In this document: positions 1 through 7,520 of the stretch, piece by piece | Layout: each line of letters opens with the position of its first letter | Numbering within the stretch: position 1 is the first letter of the stretch | IMG/VR virus record: IMGVR_UViG_3300022752_002570 | Span: 1 to 64,000 of that record | Reading direction: 5' to 3' (one strand) | DNA: 64,000 nucleotides | From: a virus | Made by a program: the position numbers and the translations under genes | The notes under the pieces: generated by a model | Databases searched by the model: none | Told to the model about the DNA's origin: nothing | What the model saw: only the letters and a program-made list of their open reading frames with translations

Positions 1-413
1 AAATTTTTAAAGATCTCGAATTACTATTACCTCAATATCAGTTTGTAATTTGTCAAGAAAAGTCTTTGACTAAGGACGAGTACCACAGTTTATTGGGAGA
101 ATCTAAGATTGTATTCTCAGCCAATCTACAGGAAACACTGGGTATAAGTTGTTATGAAGGTGCCTTGTTGGATGCCATACCAGTAGTGCCAGATAGATTG
201 AGTTATAGGGAAATGTATTATGATGGATTCAAATATCCCAGTCATTGGACAGAAAGTTGGGACAATTATATGGACTATAGGCAAGAACTTTGTCACCACA
301 TCATTGTCACTATGACGCACTACGAAAAGCGTATTCCTCAAGTTCAAAAACAAGCAGAAGACTTAACAAAGAATTTCTTTTCATGTCAACCTCTCTTGAA
401 CAACTTAAACTAA
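1..413 (+). CDS. Glycosyltransferase-like protein, C-terminal fragment (5' end outside window)
   Basis: The reading frame is open from base 3 to the TAA at 411-413, so the gene enters from the left edge; the in-frame TTG at 66 is only an internal codon. The visible ~136 residues contain SANLQETLGISCYEGALLDA followed by PVVPDRLSYREMY. This resembles the donor-nucleotide-binding C-terminal lobe of GT-B glycosyltransferases, where a Glu sits in an E-x(6-8)-EA-x(3)-G-x-PV context. If so, it would transfer a sugar to phage DNA, host surface glycan or a virion protein; the acceptor cannot be inferred. It is followed closely by a small gene and then GMP reductase on the same strand. The family call is moderate because only the last part is visible. 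Confidence 0.55.
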   Translation, partial: IFKDLELLLPQYQFVICQEKSLTKDEYHSLLGESKIVFSANLQETLGISCYEGALLDAIPVVPDRLSYREMYYDGFKYPSHWTESWDNYMDYRQELCHHIIVTMTHYEKRIPQVQKQAEDLTKNFFSCQPLLNNLN

Positions 414-454
414 TCTTTGTCATTGAATGACCTTTTATATGTTGAGAGAATAAA

Positions 455-631
455 ATGAAAATAGGCAGTAAGTGGTACAGCAGCAATGGAGACTTATTTG
501 AAGTAGATGACATAAGAGTGATATCAGGTGAAACATGGGTTTTTTATACAAACACATTTACTATGCAAACTTATAGTTGTTTAATAGGCGCATTTACAGA
601 TAGATTTAGGGAGACTATCAATGAGAATTGA
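455..631 (+). CDS. Small protein of unknown function, 58 aa
   Basis: ATG at 455 opens a 58-codon frame ending in TGA at 629-631, which overlaps the start of the GMP reductase gene (ATG 621) by 11 bases. Such overlap is typical of the packed genes here and supports translation. The product begins [20 protein letters not shown] and is rich in aromatic and polar residues, with no membrane segment or cysteine cluster. The spacing suggests a small beta-rich fold (GSKW, GDLFEV, GETWVFY) like many short phage accessory proteins. I do not recognise the family. It fills what would otherwise be a 200-base gap between two real genes. Confidence 0.55.
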   Translation: MKIGSKWYSSNGDLFEVDDIRVISGETWVFYTNTFTMQTYSCLIGAFTDRFRETINEN

Positions 632-1697
632 AGATGACATTAAAATAGACTTCAAGGACGTTCTCATTCGTCCTAAACGTTCAACACTTTCAAGTCGTAA
701 AGAAGTTGACTTGGTTAAATCTTATCGGTTCAAACATAGTGGTTATGAATACCAAGGTATTCCTATCATGGCCGCTAATATGGATGGTGTAGGCACTATT
801 AAGATGGCTCAGGCCCTACATCGTCATCGCCTATTCACCTGCCTGGTGAAATCATATAACGCAGACATTGAAAATTTATCAGAGTTGCGAGTTGCCAAAG
901 ATAATTATGCTGTCAGCACAGGAACCAGTGATGAAGATTTTCGTAATCTACGGGCAGTAATTACAGGTCTAGGTGCTCAGTTTATCTGTATTGATGTAGC
1001 CAATGGTTACTCAGAACACTTTGGAGATTTTGTCGAACGTGTAAGAAAGCAGTTTCCAGATAAAACAATTATAGCAGGTAATGTGGTTACCGCAGATATG
1101 ACACAGGAGTTAATTTTACGTGGAGCAGATATTGTTAAAGTGGGCATCGGTCCTGGGAGCGTTTGCACAACTCGTATTCAAACTGGCGTTGGGTATCCTC
1201 AGCTTAGTGCTATTATTGAGTGCGCTGATGCTGCTCATGGGCTTGGTGCTCATATTATCGCAGATGGAGGGTGTACCTGTCCTGGTGACATAGCAAAAGC
1301 ATTTGGCGCAGGCGCAGACTTTGTAATGCTAGGCGGTATGTTTGCTGGACATGATGAAGGTGGTGGAAAACCCATCTATAAATCATATCTAACCAATGAA
1401 CTAGATAATAAAACCGGAGAACCCTATGTTGATACACAAGATTTTGTGGAATTCTACGGTATGAGTTCAGACACTGCTATGAGCAAGCACCACGGCGGAG
1501 TTGCTGAATATCGTAGCAGTGAAGGTAGAACTGTGGAAATTCCCTATCGCGGTAGTGTTAATGAAACCGTGCTGAATATACTAGGTGGGCTACGAAGCAC
1601 CTGTACCTATGTTGGCGCAGAAACTCTAAAACAATTGCCAAAATGCACTACCTTCATCCGTGTTAATCGTCAAATCAATGATGTCTTTGTTAAGTAA
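621..1697 (+). CDS. guaC: GMP reductase (IMPDH/GMPR family)
   Basis: A 358-residue TIM-barrel enzyme of the IMP dehydrogenase/GMP reductase family. GMP reductase converts GMP to IMP with NADPH, releasing ammonia. Visible marks are the N-terminal [14 protein letters not shown] segment, the active-site loop GPGSVCTTR with catalytic Cys182, the phosphate-binding [20 protein letters not shown] and [10 protein letters not shown] segments, and no CBS-domain insertion. The length (about 345 aa is usual) and absence of CBS domains favour GMP reductase over IMP dehydrogenase. In a phage it would rebalance guanine and adenine nucleotide pools, in line with queE (using GTP-derived precursor) and thyA nearby. 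It ends 8 bases inside the convergent radical SAM gene. Confidence 0.9.
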   Translation: MRIEDDIKIDFKDVLIRPKRSTLSSRKEVDLVKSYRFKHSGYEYQGIPIMAANMDGVGTIKMAQALHRHRLFTCLVKSYNADIENLSELRVAKDNYAVSTGTSDEDFRNLRAVITGLGAQFICIDVANGYSEHFGDFVERVRKQFPDKTIIAGNVVTADMTQELILRGADIVKVGIGPGSVCTTRIQTGVGYPQLSAIIECADAAHGLGAHIIADGGCTCPGDIAKAFGAGADFVMLGGMFAGHDEGGGKPIYKSYLTNELDNKTGEPYVDTQDFVEFYGMSSDTAMSKHHGGVAEYRSSEGRTVEIPYRGSVNETVLNILGGLRSTCTYVGAETLKQLPKCTTFIRVNRQINDVFVK

Positions 1698-2571
1698 ATT
1701 TTGTGATTTTTTGATCATTGTCAAAAAAACATACAGTCATTCCACAAGGATGTCCTTCTACGGGTAATCGAAAAGAATCTTTCCATATATTTCCAAGAGG
1801 TCTATCGTTACATTCACTGCCTTTTACCCATCCTTGTGGTGAAATATATAGTTTCTCAATTCCAGCATTACAAATCTTACCAGTATAACTAGGATTATTT
1901 TTAACTATATGAACTATTTTTTCTGCATGAGTTGTATCTTTAAAAAATCTACTATCTTGTATTAAAGAAGATTCCGTCTCATCATATGGATCTAAACCTT
2001 CTAATATTCTTAATTGTTTTTCTGTATAATGAAACATTCCATGTCTGGAATCTGCATTATAGTAGAGTATCTGCTTTGTAACTGGTATCCAAAATTCTTC
2101 TTGTATTTGTTTGGCCCTACTTATGTCATCATCAAAGGCAGTGTTCCTTATAGGTACGAAAATTTCAATTTGTTTTTTAGAGTTAAGAAAAGTTTGTATT
2201 ATGAATTTAATTAAATTATAATTTTGCCAATAATGAAAACTTAGATGTAAATTATCTATATAAGGTTCTATGGCAAACCAGTCTAACCAAATTTTTCCAC
2301 CGTTAGTTGTGAGGTCAATATTTCCTCCATTTTCTTTACATATCTTCAATAAAGATGTAAAATCAGAAAAATCTAAAGGTTCCCCCCCATTAAAATACCA
2401 GTCAACATGTCTATCAAGAGATAAGTAATGTTCAATTATTTTACTAGTGATAGATTTATATTGCTCAATATCTCTAGGTTTATCTCCGTTCCAAAATGTA
2501 CTAGGACAATAAAAACATCTAGATTCGCAATAATCATTCAATGACCAGTATATTTGAGTTTTTTCTGTCAT
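1690..2571 (-). CDS. Radical SAM protein with SPASM-like C-terminus
   Basis: This 293-residue protein has the radical SAM cluster motif CX3CX2C (Cys15, Cys19, Cys22), the SAM-contact segment [10 protein letters not shown] and the following LTTNGG strand. Near the C-terminus lie further cysteines (234, 254, 276, 281) in a [18 protein letters not shown] context, as in SPASM domains that hold auxiliary 4Fe-4S clusters and modify peptides or proteins. The substrate is unknown; no precursor peptide is evident next to it. It lies leftward between two rightward genes, overlapping guaC's end by 8 bases. Hand counts give about 30% GC against about 46% in sampled guaC lines, so it looks like a cassette acquired separately. 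Its start faces the queE promoter region. Confidence 0.85.
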   Translation of the reverse strand: MTEKTQIYWSLNDYCESRCFYCPSTFWNGDKPRDIEQYKSITSKIIEHYLSLDRHVDWYFNGGEPLDFSDFTSLLKICKENGGNIDLTTNGGKIWLDWFAIEPYIDNLHLSFHYWQNYNLIKFIIQTFLNSKKQIEIFVPIRNTAFDDDISRAKQIQEEFWIPVTKQILYYNADSRHGMFHYTEKQLRILEGLDPYDETESSLIQDSRFFKDTTHAEKIVHIVKNNPSYTGKICNAGIEKLYISPQGWVKGSECNDRPLGNIWKDSFRLPVEGHPCGMTVCFFDNDQKITKFT

Positions 2572-2576
2572 TTAGG

Positions 2577-2605
2577 TTGACTTTTCTAAATAATAATGCT
2601 ATATT
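2577..2605 (+). promoter_or_regulatory. Sigma70-type promoter for the queE gene cluster
   Basis: TTGACT at 2577-2582 and TATATT at 2600-2605 are separated by exactly 17 bases in the short divergent gap between the radical SAM gene and queE. The queE start codon is 28 bases beyond the -10 box. T4-type early promoters closely follow this host consensus. Confidence 0.7.
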
Positions 2606-2632
2606 TACTAGTATTCAAAAGGTATCACAATT

Positions 2633-3490
2633 ATGTCAAAGTTAAAGGTTTCTGAGTTGTTTTATAGTGTGCAAGGTGAAGGACGTTATATGGGCGTACC
2701 TTCAGTGTTTCTACGTGTGTTCGGATGTAATTTTACCTGTGATGGATTCGGAATGCCTAGAGGAGAACGATCAAATGAACGAAATATTGTCGCCCAAAAT
2801 ATTACAAACATTAAGCAATACAGAGATTTACCTTTGGTTCATACCGGTTGCGATAGTTATGCTAGTTGGGATCCTAGGTTTAAGGATTTTAGCCCTATGC
2901 TGGAAACGGATGCTATTGCTGATGCTATTATGGACATGCTACCGCACAAAAGATGGATGAGAGAACATCTTGTAATCACAGGTGGGGAACCTTTACTAGG
3001 TTGGCAACGTGCGTATCCAGACTTACTTAATCATCCTAAAATGGATGAACTAAGAGAAATCACTTTTGAAACAAATGGCACCCAAGAACTCACCAACGAC
3101 TTCAAAGCATACCTACAAGAATGGCGTTGGAAGCATGAAGGGTTGATTGACAGGCAAATTACTTTCAGTGTCAGTGCTAAATTACCAGCAAGTGGAGAAA
3201 AGTGGGAAGAAGCAATTAAACCAGATGTTGTCTGTGGCTATGAATCAGTAGGTTGGACCTGTCTTAAACTGGTTGTTGCTACAGAGCAAGATATTGAAGA
3301 TGCACTTAGAGCCATTGAAGAATATCGTAGTGAAGGATTCGAAGGTGAAGTCTACTTAATGCCTGTAGGTGGTGTAGAAAGTGTCTACAGTCTAAATAAC
3401 AAAAATGTTGCTCTTGCCTGTATGAAATATGGATTGCGGTACAGTGATAGACTTCAAGTGCCGCTTTTTAAAAACGAGTGGGGTACATAA
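2633..3490 (+). CDS. queE: 7-carboxy-7-deazaguanine synthase (QueE-like radical SAM)
   Basis: QueE makes 7-carboxy-7-deazaguanine from 6-carboxytetrahydropterin in the preQ0/queuosine pathway. The N-terminus VSELFYSVQGEGRYMGVPSV is the family signature, followed by FLRVFGCNFTC and, after a long insertion, HTGCDSY. The three cluster cysteines are thus Cys32, Cys36 and Cys73 (CX3C-X36-C), rather than a compact CX3CX2C. The SAM-binding ITGGEPLLGWQ and the TFETNGTQ strand are intact. QueE in phages serves deazaguanine DNA modification or disturbs host physiology; no queD, queC or DNA transglycosylase lies in this window, so the pathway must be completed elsewhere or by the host. It has its own promoter and leads a tightly packed operon. 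Confidence 0.88.
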   Translation: MSKLKVSELFYSVQGEGRYMGVPSVFLRVFGCNFTCDGFGMPRGERSNERNIVAQNITNIKQYRDLPLVHTGCDSYASWDPRFKDFSPMLETDAIADAIMDMLPHKRWMREHLVITGGEPLLGWQRAYPDLLNHPKMDELREITFETNGTQELTNDFKAYLQEWRWKHEGLIDRQITFSVSAKLPASGEKWEEAIKPDVVCGYESVGWTCLKLVVATEQDIEDALRAIEEYRSEGFEGEVYLMPVGGVESVYSLNNKNVALACMKYGLRYSDRLQVPLFKNEWGT

Positions 3491-3891
3491 TGAAAGACTT
3501 TCTTAGAAAACTATTTGGCTTTGAAGAGATGGACAGAGCCATAGAAGAAACAAGGGCAGCATCAAAAGCCGCCCAACAACCTCCTGTTATGGAATTAAGT
3601 CCAAAAGAGCAGGCTACTGAAAATAAAGAACCTTGGGTAGGTGTTCTAAATACTCACGTTAACAAAGATAATATTCGAAACGGATTCTTTGAACTTGACT
3701 GGAATGAATACTTTGTGTTAGAGTTAAGAACTGCTGGATACAGAGGTGAATCAGATGAAGAAATTGTAAATCAGTGGTTTACAGAGTTATGTCGCAATGT
3801 AGCCGCAGAAGATGGTATAGACATGAGCCGTAGAGGAACTGGCTATATAAATGTAAATAACTTAGGAAACGGACGTTCAGAGGTCAGTTAA
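3490..3891 (+). CDS. Conserved-looking phage protein of unknown function
   Basis: The ATG at 3490 shares its A with the TAA of queE (TAATG), which I prefer to an in-frame GTG at 3478 that would overlap queE more. The 133-residue product starts MKDFLRKLFGFEEMDRAIEE, an amphipathic helix, followed by a polar Ala/Gln/Pro linker and a compact domain with WVGVLNTHVNKDN and FFELDWNEYFVLELRTAGYRG. The latter, with DEEIVNQWFTELCRNV, looks like a small alpha/beta domain found as a stand-alone protein in T4-like aquatic phages. No catalytic motif is visible. Its last base overlaps the rnh start (TAATG again), so the two are probably translationally coupled. Confidence 0.75.
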   Translation: MKDFLRKLFGFEEMDRAIEETRAASKAAQQPPVMELSPKEQATENKEPWVGVLNTHVNKDNIRNGFFELDWNEYFVLELRTAGYRGESDEEIVNQWFTELCRNVAAEDGIDMSRRGTGYINVNNLGNGRSEVS

Positions 3892-4883
3892 TGACTAAAA
3901 CATACATACTAGTAGACACAGCCAATACATTTTTCCGTGCTCGTCACGTTGTCAGAGGGAATTTAGAAGATAAAGTAGGCATGAGTATACATACCGTCTT
4001 AGGTAGTGTACGAAAGGCTTGGCGAGATTTCAAAGGCAATCACGTGGTCTTTTGTCTAGAAGGACGGTCGTGGCGAAAGGATTATTACGAGCCTTATAAG
4101 CGCCAACGTTCTGAGGCACGTGCTGCTCAAAGTCCACGTGAAGCAGAAGAAGATCGTGTGTTTTGGGAAACATTTGATCAGTTCAAAGACTTTATTATTA
4201 ACAAGACAAACAGTACGGTTCTACATCATCCTAACCTAGAAGCAGATGATTTAATTGCAGGCTGGATTAGGTCTCATCCAAAAGACAGGCATATTATTAT
4301 TAGTACTGACGGAGATTTCGCACAACTTATTTCTCCAAATGTTCAGCAGTATAACGGTGTTATGAGTATGACTATTACTCATGAAGGTTATTTCGACGAA
4401 AAAGGTAAGCCTATAAAAGATAAAAAGACAGGAGAAGCCAAACCTGCCCCAGATCCCGAATGGTTACTTTTTGAAAAATGTATGCGTGGAGATACTTCAG
4501 ACAATATTTTTAGCGCATACCCTGGTGTCAGAGAAAAAGGCACAAAAAATAAGGTAGGTCTTAGAGAAGCCTTTAGTGACAGAAATAGTAAGGGATACAA
4601 TTGGAATAACCTTATGTTACAAAAATGGGTAGACCATGAAGGTGTAGAACATAGAGTTTTAGATGACTACAATAGAAATAAATTGCTCTGTGACCTAAAT
4701 GCACAGCCCAACAACATAAAAGAAATTATCAATTCTGTTATTAAAGATCAAGAACATTCAAATAAAAATATTTTACAGGTTGGCATTAGACTATTAAAAT
4801 TTTGTCAAACTTATGATTTACAGAAAATCAGCGAACAAATTCAAACATACGCTGAACCATTAAATGCGAGGTATGAACAATGA
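3891..4883 (+). CDS. rnh: RNase H / 5'-3' exonuclease of T4 Rnh type
   Basis: A 330-residue FEN/5'-nuclease family protein (T4 RNase H is 305 aa). It would remove RNA primers and flaps during lagging-strand synthesis. Metal-binding acidic residues fall in the expected order: Asp9 in ILVDTANTF, EADD at 117-120, STDGDF at 138-143 and the CMRGDTSDNI segment around residue 200, which belongs to the helix-3-turn-type DNA-binding region. A helical arch rich in Arg (EPYKRQRSEARAA) is present near residues 67-79. It sits in an operon between two unknown genes, with 1-4 base overlaps on both sides. Confidence 0.9.
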   Translation: MTKTYILVDTANTFFRARHVVRGNLEDKVGMSIHTVLGSVRKAWRDFKGNHVVFCLEGRSWRKDYYEPYKRQRSEARAAQSPREAEEDRVFWETFDQFKDFIINKTNSTVLHHPNLEADDLIAGWIRSHPKDRHIIISTDGDFAQLISPNVQQYNGVMSMTITHEGYFDEKGKPIKDKKTGEAKPAPDPEWLLFEKCMRGDTSDNIFSAYPGVREKGTKNKVGLREAFSDRNSKGYNWNNLMLQKWVDHEGVEHRVLDDYNRNKLLCDLNAQPNNIKEIINSVIKDQEHSNKNILQVGIRLLKFCQTYDLQKISEQIQTYAEPLNARYEQ

Positions 4884-5359
4884 GTGCAGTTACTAAAACC
4901 CTAATACCAAATCAAGAATGGATTGTAAAAGATAACGATAGAAAAATTGGCTCAATATATAAGAAAAAAAGAGGCTATGATTTCATAAGAAAAGGTCAAA
5001 AATTAGAATTTAAAAACCTAGAACAGGTAAAGACAGACCTAGGAATAACTATAATCGAAGGCGGTCAATCAAAAAAGTCAATTGCACTAGATGAAAATCA
5101 ACATGTAATTTATGACTTTCCTTGCGGGTCTAAGCCTTTTAACCCACTTTATAATATCAAGAAAAAATTACCTTTATTTGCTAAAAGTTTAAAAAGCCAA
5201 AGTCTGTATTGTGCAGGTTACTATGTGATTAAGTTTAGAAAAGGTTGGGTCAAAAGTTTCTGTCCTAAACTAATCACGTTGGAAAGATATCCCTATTACG
5301 GACCTTTTAAAACAGAATGTGAAATGAAAAATATGTTAAATTTCTTAAATAAATCATGA
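4880..5359 (+). CDS. Unknown phage protein, 159 aa
   Basis: Starts with ATG at 4880 overlapping the rnh stop (ATGA) and ends overlapping the next start (4-base overlap). The product is strongly basic, with a first half of beta-strand character (NQEWIVKDNDRKIGSIYKKK) and a second half carrying YCAGYYVIKFRKGWVKSFCP and LERYPYYGPFKT. This YY-rich C-terminal part looks like a small globular domain; two cysteines flank the central strand. There is no recognised catalytic motif. Its place directly behind rnh suggests a role in nucleic-acid metabolism, but that is only context. Confidence 0.7.
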   Translation: MSAVTKTLIPNQEWIVKDNDRKIGSIYKKKRGYDFIRKGQKLEFKNLEQVKTDLGITIIEGGQSKKSIALDENQHVIYDFPCGSKPFNPLYNIKKKLPLFAKSLKSQSLYCAGYYVIKFRKGWVKSFCPKLITLERYPYYGPFKTECEMKNMLNFLNKS

Positions 5360-5574
5360 AGCAGTTAAACGTAATTCCAATTGAAAACTTTTTACATAAG
5401 GCTAGAATCGCTCTAAAATCCAGCCAAAAAAACCTAGTACTTACTATGGAAGAAGTTACAGAATTATCAAACAGCCTTAGTGTAGTAATGACTAGGTTAG
5501 CAGGAGACTTAGATCAAATAAAAGAAAGTTCTAACCAACCAATCCAAATAAAAGTAGACGGTGGCAGATTCTAA
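5356..5574 (+). CDS. Unknown small helical protein, 72 aa
   Basis: ATG at 5356 overlaps the previous stop by four bases. The product is predicted to be mostly two helices with heptad-like hydrophobics (IENFLHKARIALKSS and MEEVTELSNSLSVVMTRLAG), ending in a charged tail. It resembles small phage accessory or assembly adaptors. No family recognised. It is followed by a 43-base gap that holds a hairpin and a late-type promoter element. Confidence 0.65.
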   Translation: MKQLNVIPIENFLHKARIALKSSQKNLVLTMEEVTELSNSLSVVMTRLAGDLDQIKESSNQPIQIKVDGGRF

Positions 5575-5580
5575 ATTTTG

Positions 5581-5616
5581 AATAAATATATACGCATTTT
5601 TGGAGATGCGTATATA
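5581..5616 (+). promoter_or_regulatory. AATAAATA element and hairpin presenting the ribosome site in its loop
   Basis: AATAAATA (5581-5588) matches the ATAAATA core of T4-type late promoters. It runs into a perfect 11-bp inverted repeat, TATATACGCAT (5587-5597) and ATGCGTATATA (5606-5616), whose 8-base loop TTTTGGAG contains the only Shine-Dalgarno-like GGAG. The start codon of the next gene is two bases after the stem (5618). RNA folding would therefore expose the GGAG in a loop but place it 12 bases from the AUG. Confidence 0.6.
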
Positions 5617-5617
5617 A

Positions 5618-5917
5618 ATGAGTAGACCTAAGCCTCAAATACTTTTAGAAGCAACAAATAAAAAGAATTTTAAAACCGAACAAGTTTTAGAAGCAGAGGC
5701 TATCTGGGCAGTTTTTTATAAGGACTCTCCTATCAATCTCAAAACAATGAGTTATATTGCACAATCGATAGGTCCAAAATATAAAAAAGTTAGTTTTTCA
5801 AATAGTGGACATGCCTTTAATCTAGCAGAAAAACTAAACAAACTTTTCAATAGCACAGACTTTGCCGTTTTTAAATTAACATCGGGCGAGAAAGTCACAT
5901 ATGAATCAGAAGATTGA
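5618..5917 (+). CDS. Unknown phage protein, 99 aa
   Basis: The ATG at 5618 follows the hairpin described above. The protein contains VLEAEAIWAVFYKDSPINLK, then KYKKVSFSNSGHAFNLAEKLNKLF and ends in FAVFKLTSGEKV. The combination of a helix with basic and aromatic residues and a Gly/Ser loop suggests a small DNA- or protein-binding domain; I have the impression of a family common in T4-like aquatic phages, without known function. It overlaps the next gene by 17 bases. The ribosome site in a hairpin loop suggests translational control unlike that of its neighbours. Confidence 0.7.
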   Translation: MSRPKPQILLEATNKKNFKTEQVLEAEAIWAVFYKDSPINLKTMSYIAQSIGPKYKKVSFSNSGHAFNLAEKLNKLFNSTDFAVFKLTSGEKVTYESED

Positions 5918-6299
5918 ATTAACAAAATACGTTCTTAACTTCCTCAATTCTTCTTACACAGAAAAAGAACTCAAAAAAATAATGCACCTCTGGTGGTGGA
6001 ATACAAGAAATAAATCTAAGGGAGGTTGGAGACTAACCGAACTAGGATTTTTTCATTTAAATGCTGCTCAAATAAAATCTTATGAAGTAAAATTTGAAGA
6101 AGAAATTTTCTTTTCTAACGAACTAGTAATTTGGATTGACCAAAATATAGATTGTCCATTTTATATAACAGATAATAGGATTTGGGTTTTCAACGAGAAA
6201 ACTGCTGTCCAATTGGTATTGTTTTCTGGTAACATTCAGCGATATCACAATGCTAAGAAAAGATGGGCTTCTAAAGAAAAACTAGTTGACAAAGCATAA
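5901..6299 (+). CDS. Unknown phage protein, 132 aa
   Basis: Starts inside the end of the preceding gene. The product has a distinctive LWWWNTRNKSKGGWRLTELG segment (about residues 31-50), which reads as a helix leading to a winged-helix-like turn, and then alternating beta strands (FFSNELVIWIDQNIDCPFYI). This may be a small DNA-binding fold, but no assignment is safe. The end of its coding region contains the -35 box of the following perfect promoter, so it closes the queE-led transcription unit. Confidence 0.7.
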   Translation: MNQKIELTKYVLNFLNSSYTEKELKKIMHLWWWNTRNKSKGGWRLTELGFFHLNAAQIKSYEVKFEEEIFFSNELVIWIDQNIDCPFYITDNRIWVFNEKTAVQLVLFSGNIQRYHNAKKRWASKEKLVDKA

Positions 6300-6314
6300 G
6301 ATATTTCATATAAT
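6286..6314 (+). promoter_or_regulatory. Perfect-consensus sigma70 promoter for the MoxR gene
   Basis: TTGACA at 6286-6291 and TATAAT at 6309-6314 with exactly 17 bases between: both hexamers match the bacterial housekeeping consensus completely. The MoxR start codon is at 6358, giving an estimated leader of about 35-40 bases. A promoter this strong implies early, high expression from the host polymerase. Confidence 0.85.
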
Positions 6315-6357
6315 AAACACTGTAGTAACAAAACACCACTTTATTTGAGAGAGTAAT

Positions 6358-7440
6358 ATGTCTAAAGAAATTTCTACTAGCCGCACTGTAACTCCTAATG
6401 AAGCCAAGGCAGCACTTCGTAAGGCCATTATCAAACAGCGCCCAATTTTTATGTGGGGTCCTCCAGGTATTGGTAAGTCAGATATCATCAAGCAACTTGG
6501 CGAGGAACATGATCGGGAAGTTATTGACGTCCGTTTAAGCCTTTGGGAGCCTACTGATATCAAAGGTATTCCCTATTATAATAGCCAGGCCAATACTATG
6601 AGTTGGGCACCACCTGCAGAACTGCCCAGCGATCCAGATAGTACCGCTATTTTATTCCTAGATGAGTTAAACTCTGCGGCGCCTGCTACTCAGGCAGCGG
6701 CTTATCAACTTATTTTGAATCGTCGTGTGGGAACTTATATCCTGCCCAAAGGCGTGGCTATTGTGGCTGCTGGTAACCGCGAGACTGACAAGGGCGTAAC
6801 TTATCGTATGCCTGCTCCGTTGGCTAACCGTTTTGTTCATTTGGAATTGCGAGTAGATTTTGAAGATTGGCTTCAGTGGGCTACCCTTAACAAGGTACAT
6901 GAGCAGGTTGTAGGCTATGTCGGTTTTGCCAAACAAGACCTCTACGACTTTGATCCAAAAGGTTCAAGTCGCGCATTTGCCACACCCCGTTCATGGTCTT
7001 TTGTAAGTGAACTTTTAGAAGATGACGACATCAGCGAAGGTACCCTAACTGATTTAGTTGCAGGTGCTGTAGGTGAAGGTCTTGCTGTTAAGTTCATGGC
7101 TCACCGCAAGGTTGCCAAGCAGATGCCCAAACCTGAACTTATCCTTAAAGGTGAGGTCAAGAAGTTTGATATCAAAGAAATTTCAGCAATGTACTCTCTA
7201 ACTATTAGCCTTTGCTATGAGCTCCAAGAAGCAGATAAGAAAAAGGTTAAAGGCTGGGATGCTATGGCAGACAACTTCTTTGGATTTATGATGGACAATT
7301 TTCCAACTGAGTTGGTTGTTATGGGTGCCAAAGTTGCTCTAACCAATTATGCTTTACCGTTCGATGCCAGCAAGTTAAAGAACTTTGACAAGTTCCATGA
7401 CAAGTATGGAAAATATATCATACAGGCCATGGAAGGTTAA
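6358..7440 (+). CDS. MoxR-type AAA+ ATPase
   Basis: A 360-residue AAA+ protein with Walker A GPPGIGKS (34-41), Walker B ILFLDE (98-103), a sensor-1 VAAGN segment, and the PLANRFVHLEL arginine-finger region. The helix-2 insertion and the overall order fit the MoxR/CobS group, which act as chaperone-like ATPases working with a VWA-domain partner. The partner is the next gene. Such pairs (RavA/ViaA, CobS/CobT) insert metals or remodel complexes; the phage target is unknown. Transcription starts from a perfect sigma70 promoter, and a 20-base palindrome separates it from the VWA gene. Confidence 0.88.
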   Translation: MSKEISTSRTVTPNEAKAALRKAIIKQRPIFMWGPPGIGKSDIIKQLGEEHDREVIDVRLSLWEPTDIKGIPYYNSQANTMSWAPPAELPSDPDSTAILFLDELNSAAPATQAAAYQLILNRRVGTYILPKGVAIVAAGNRETDKGVTYRMPAPLANRFVHLELRVDFEDWLQWATLNKVHEQVVGYVGFAKQDLYDFDPKGSSRAFATPRSWSFVSELLEDDDISEGTLTDLVAGAVGEGLAVKFMAHRKVAKQMPKPELILKGEVKKFDIKEISAMYSLTISLCYELQEADKKKVKGWDAMADNFFGFMMDNFPTELVVMGAKVALTNYALPFDASKLKNFDKFHDKYGKYIIQAMEG

Positions 7441-7442
7441 TT

Positions 7443-7462
7443 TAAGGGCCCTAGGGCCCTTA
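7443..7462. repeat. 20-base perfect palindrome between MoxR and VWA genes
   Basis: Two GGGCCC blocks separated by TA form a fully self-complementary 20-base stretch just after the MoxR stop. As RNA it would form a GC-rich hairpin. It lacks a following U-run, so it may be a weak terminator, an mRNA 3'-end stabiliser or a protein-binding dyad rather than a classical terminator. Confidence 0.6.
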
Positions 7463-7466
7463 TTAG

Positions 7467-7495
7467 TTGACTACGGACTAAAAAGAATATATAAT
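7467..7495 (+). promoter_or_regulatory. Sigma70 promoter for the VWA gene
   Basis: TTGACT (7467-7472), 17-base spacer, TATAAT (7490-7495). The VWA start codon is at 7521 with AAGGAG at 7510-7515 as ribosome site. This gives the VWA gene its own strong early promoter even though it follows its ATPase partner directly. Confidence 0.8.
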
Positions 7496-7520
7496 TGTAT
7501 TATACATTAAGGAGTAAGTT

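Noticed and set aside
1707-1728. TTTTTTGA/TCAAAAAA inverted repeat as a terminator for guaC
   Set aside because: The stem is almost entirely A/T and lies inside the C-terminal codons of the radical SAM gene; stability is poor. Possible but not supported.
3478-3490. GTG start for the gene behind queE
   Set aside because: It would overlap queE by 13 bases in another frame without a ribosome site, while ATG 3490 forms the TAATG coupling seen repeatedly here.
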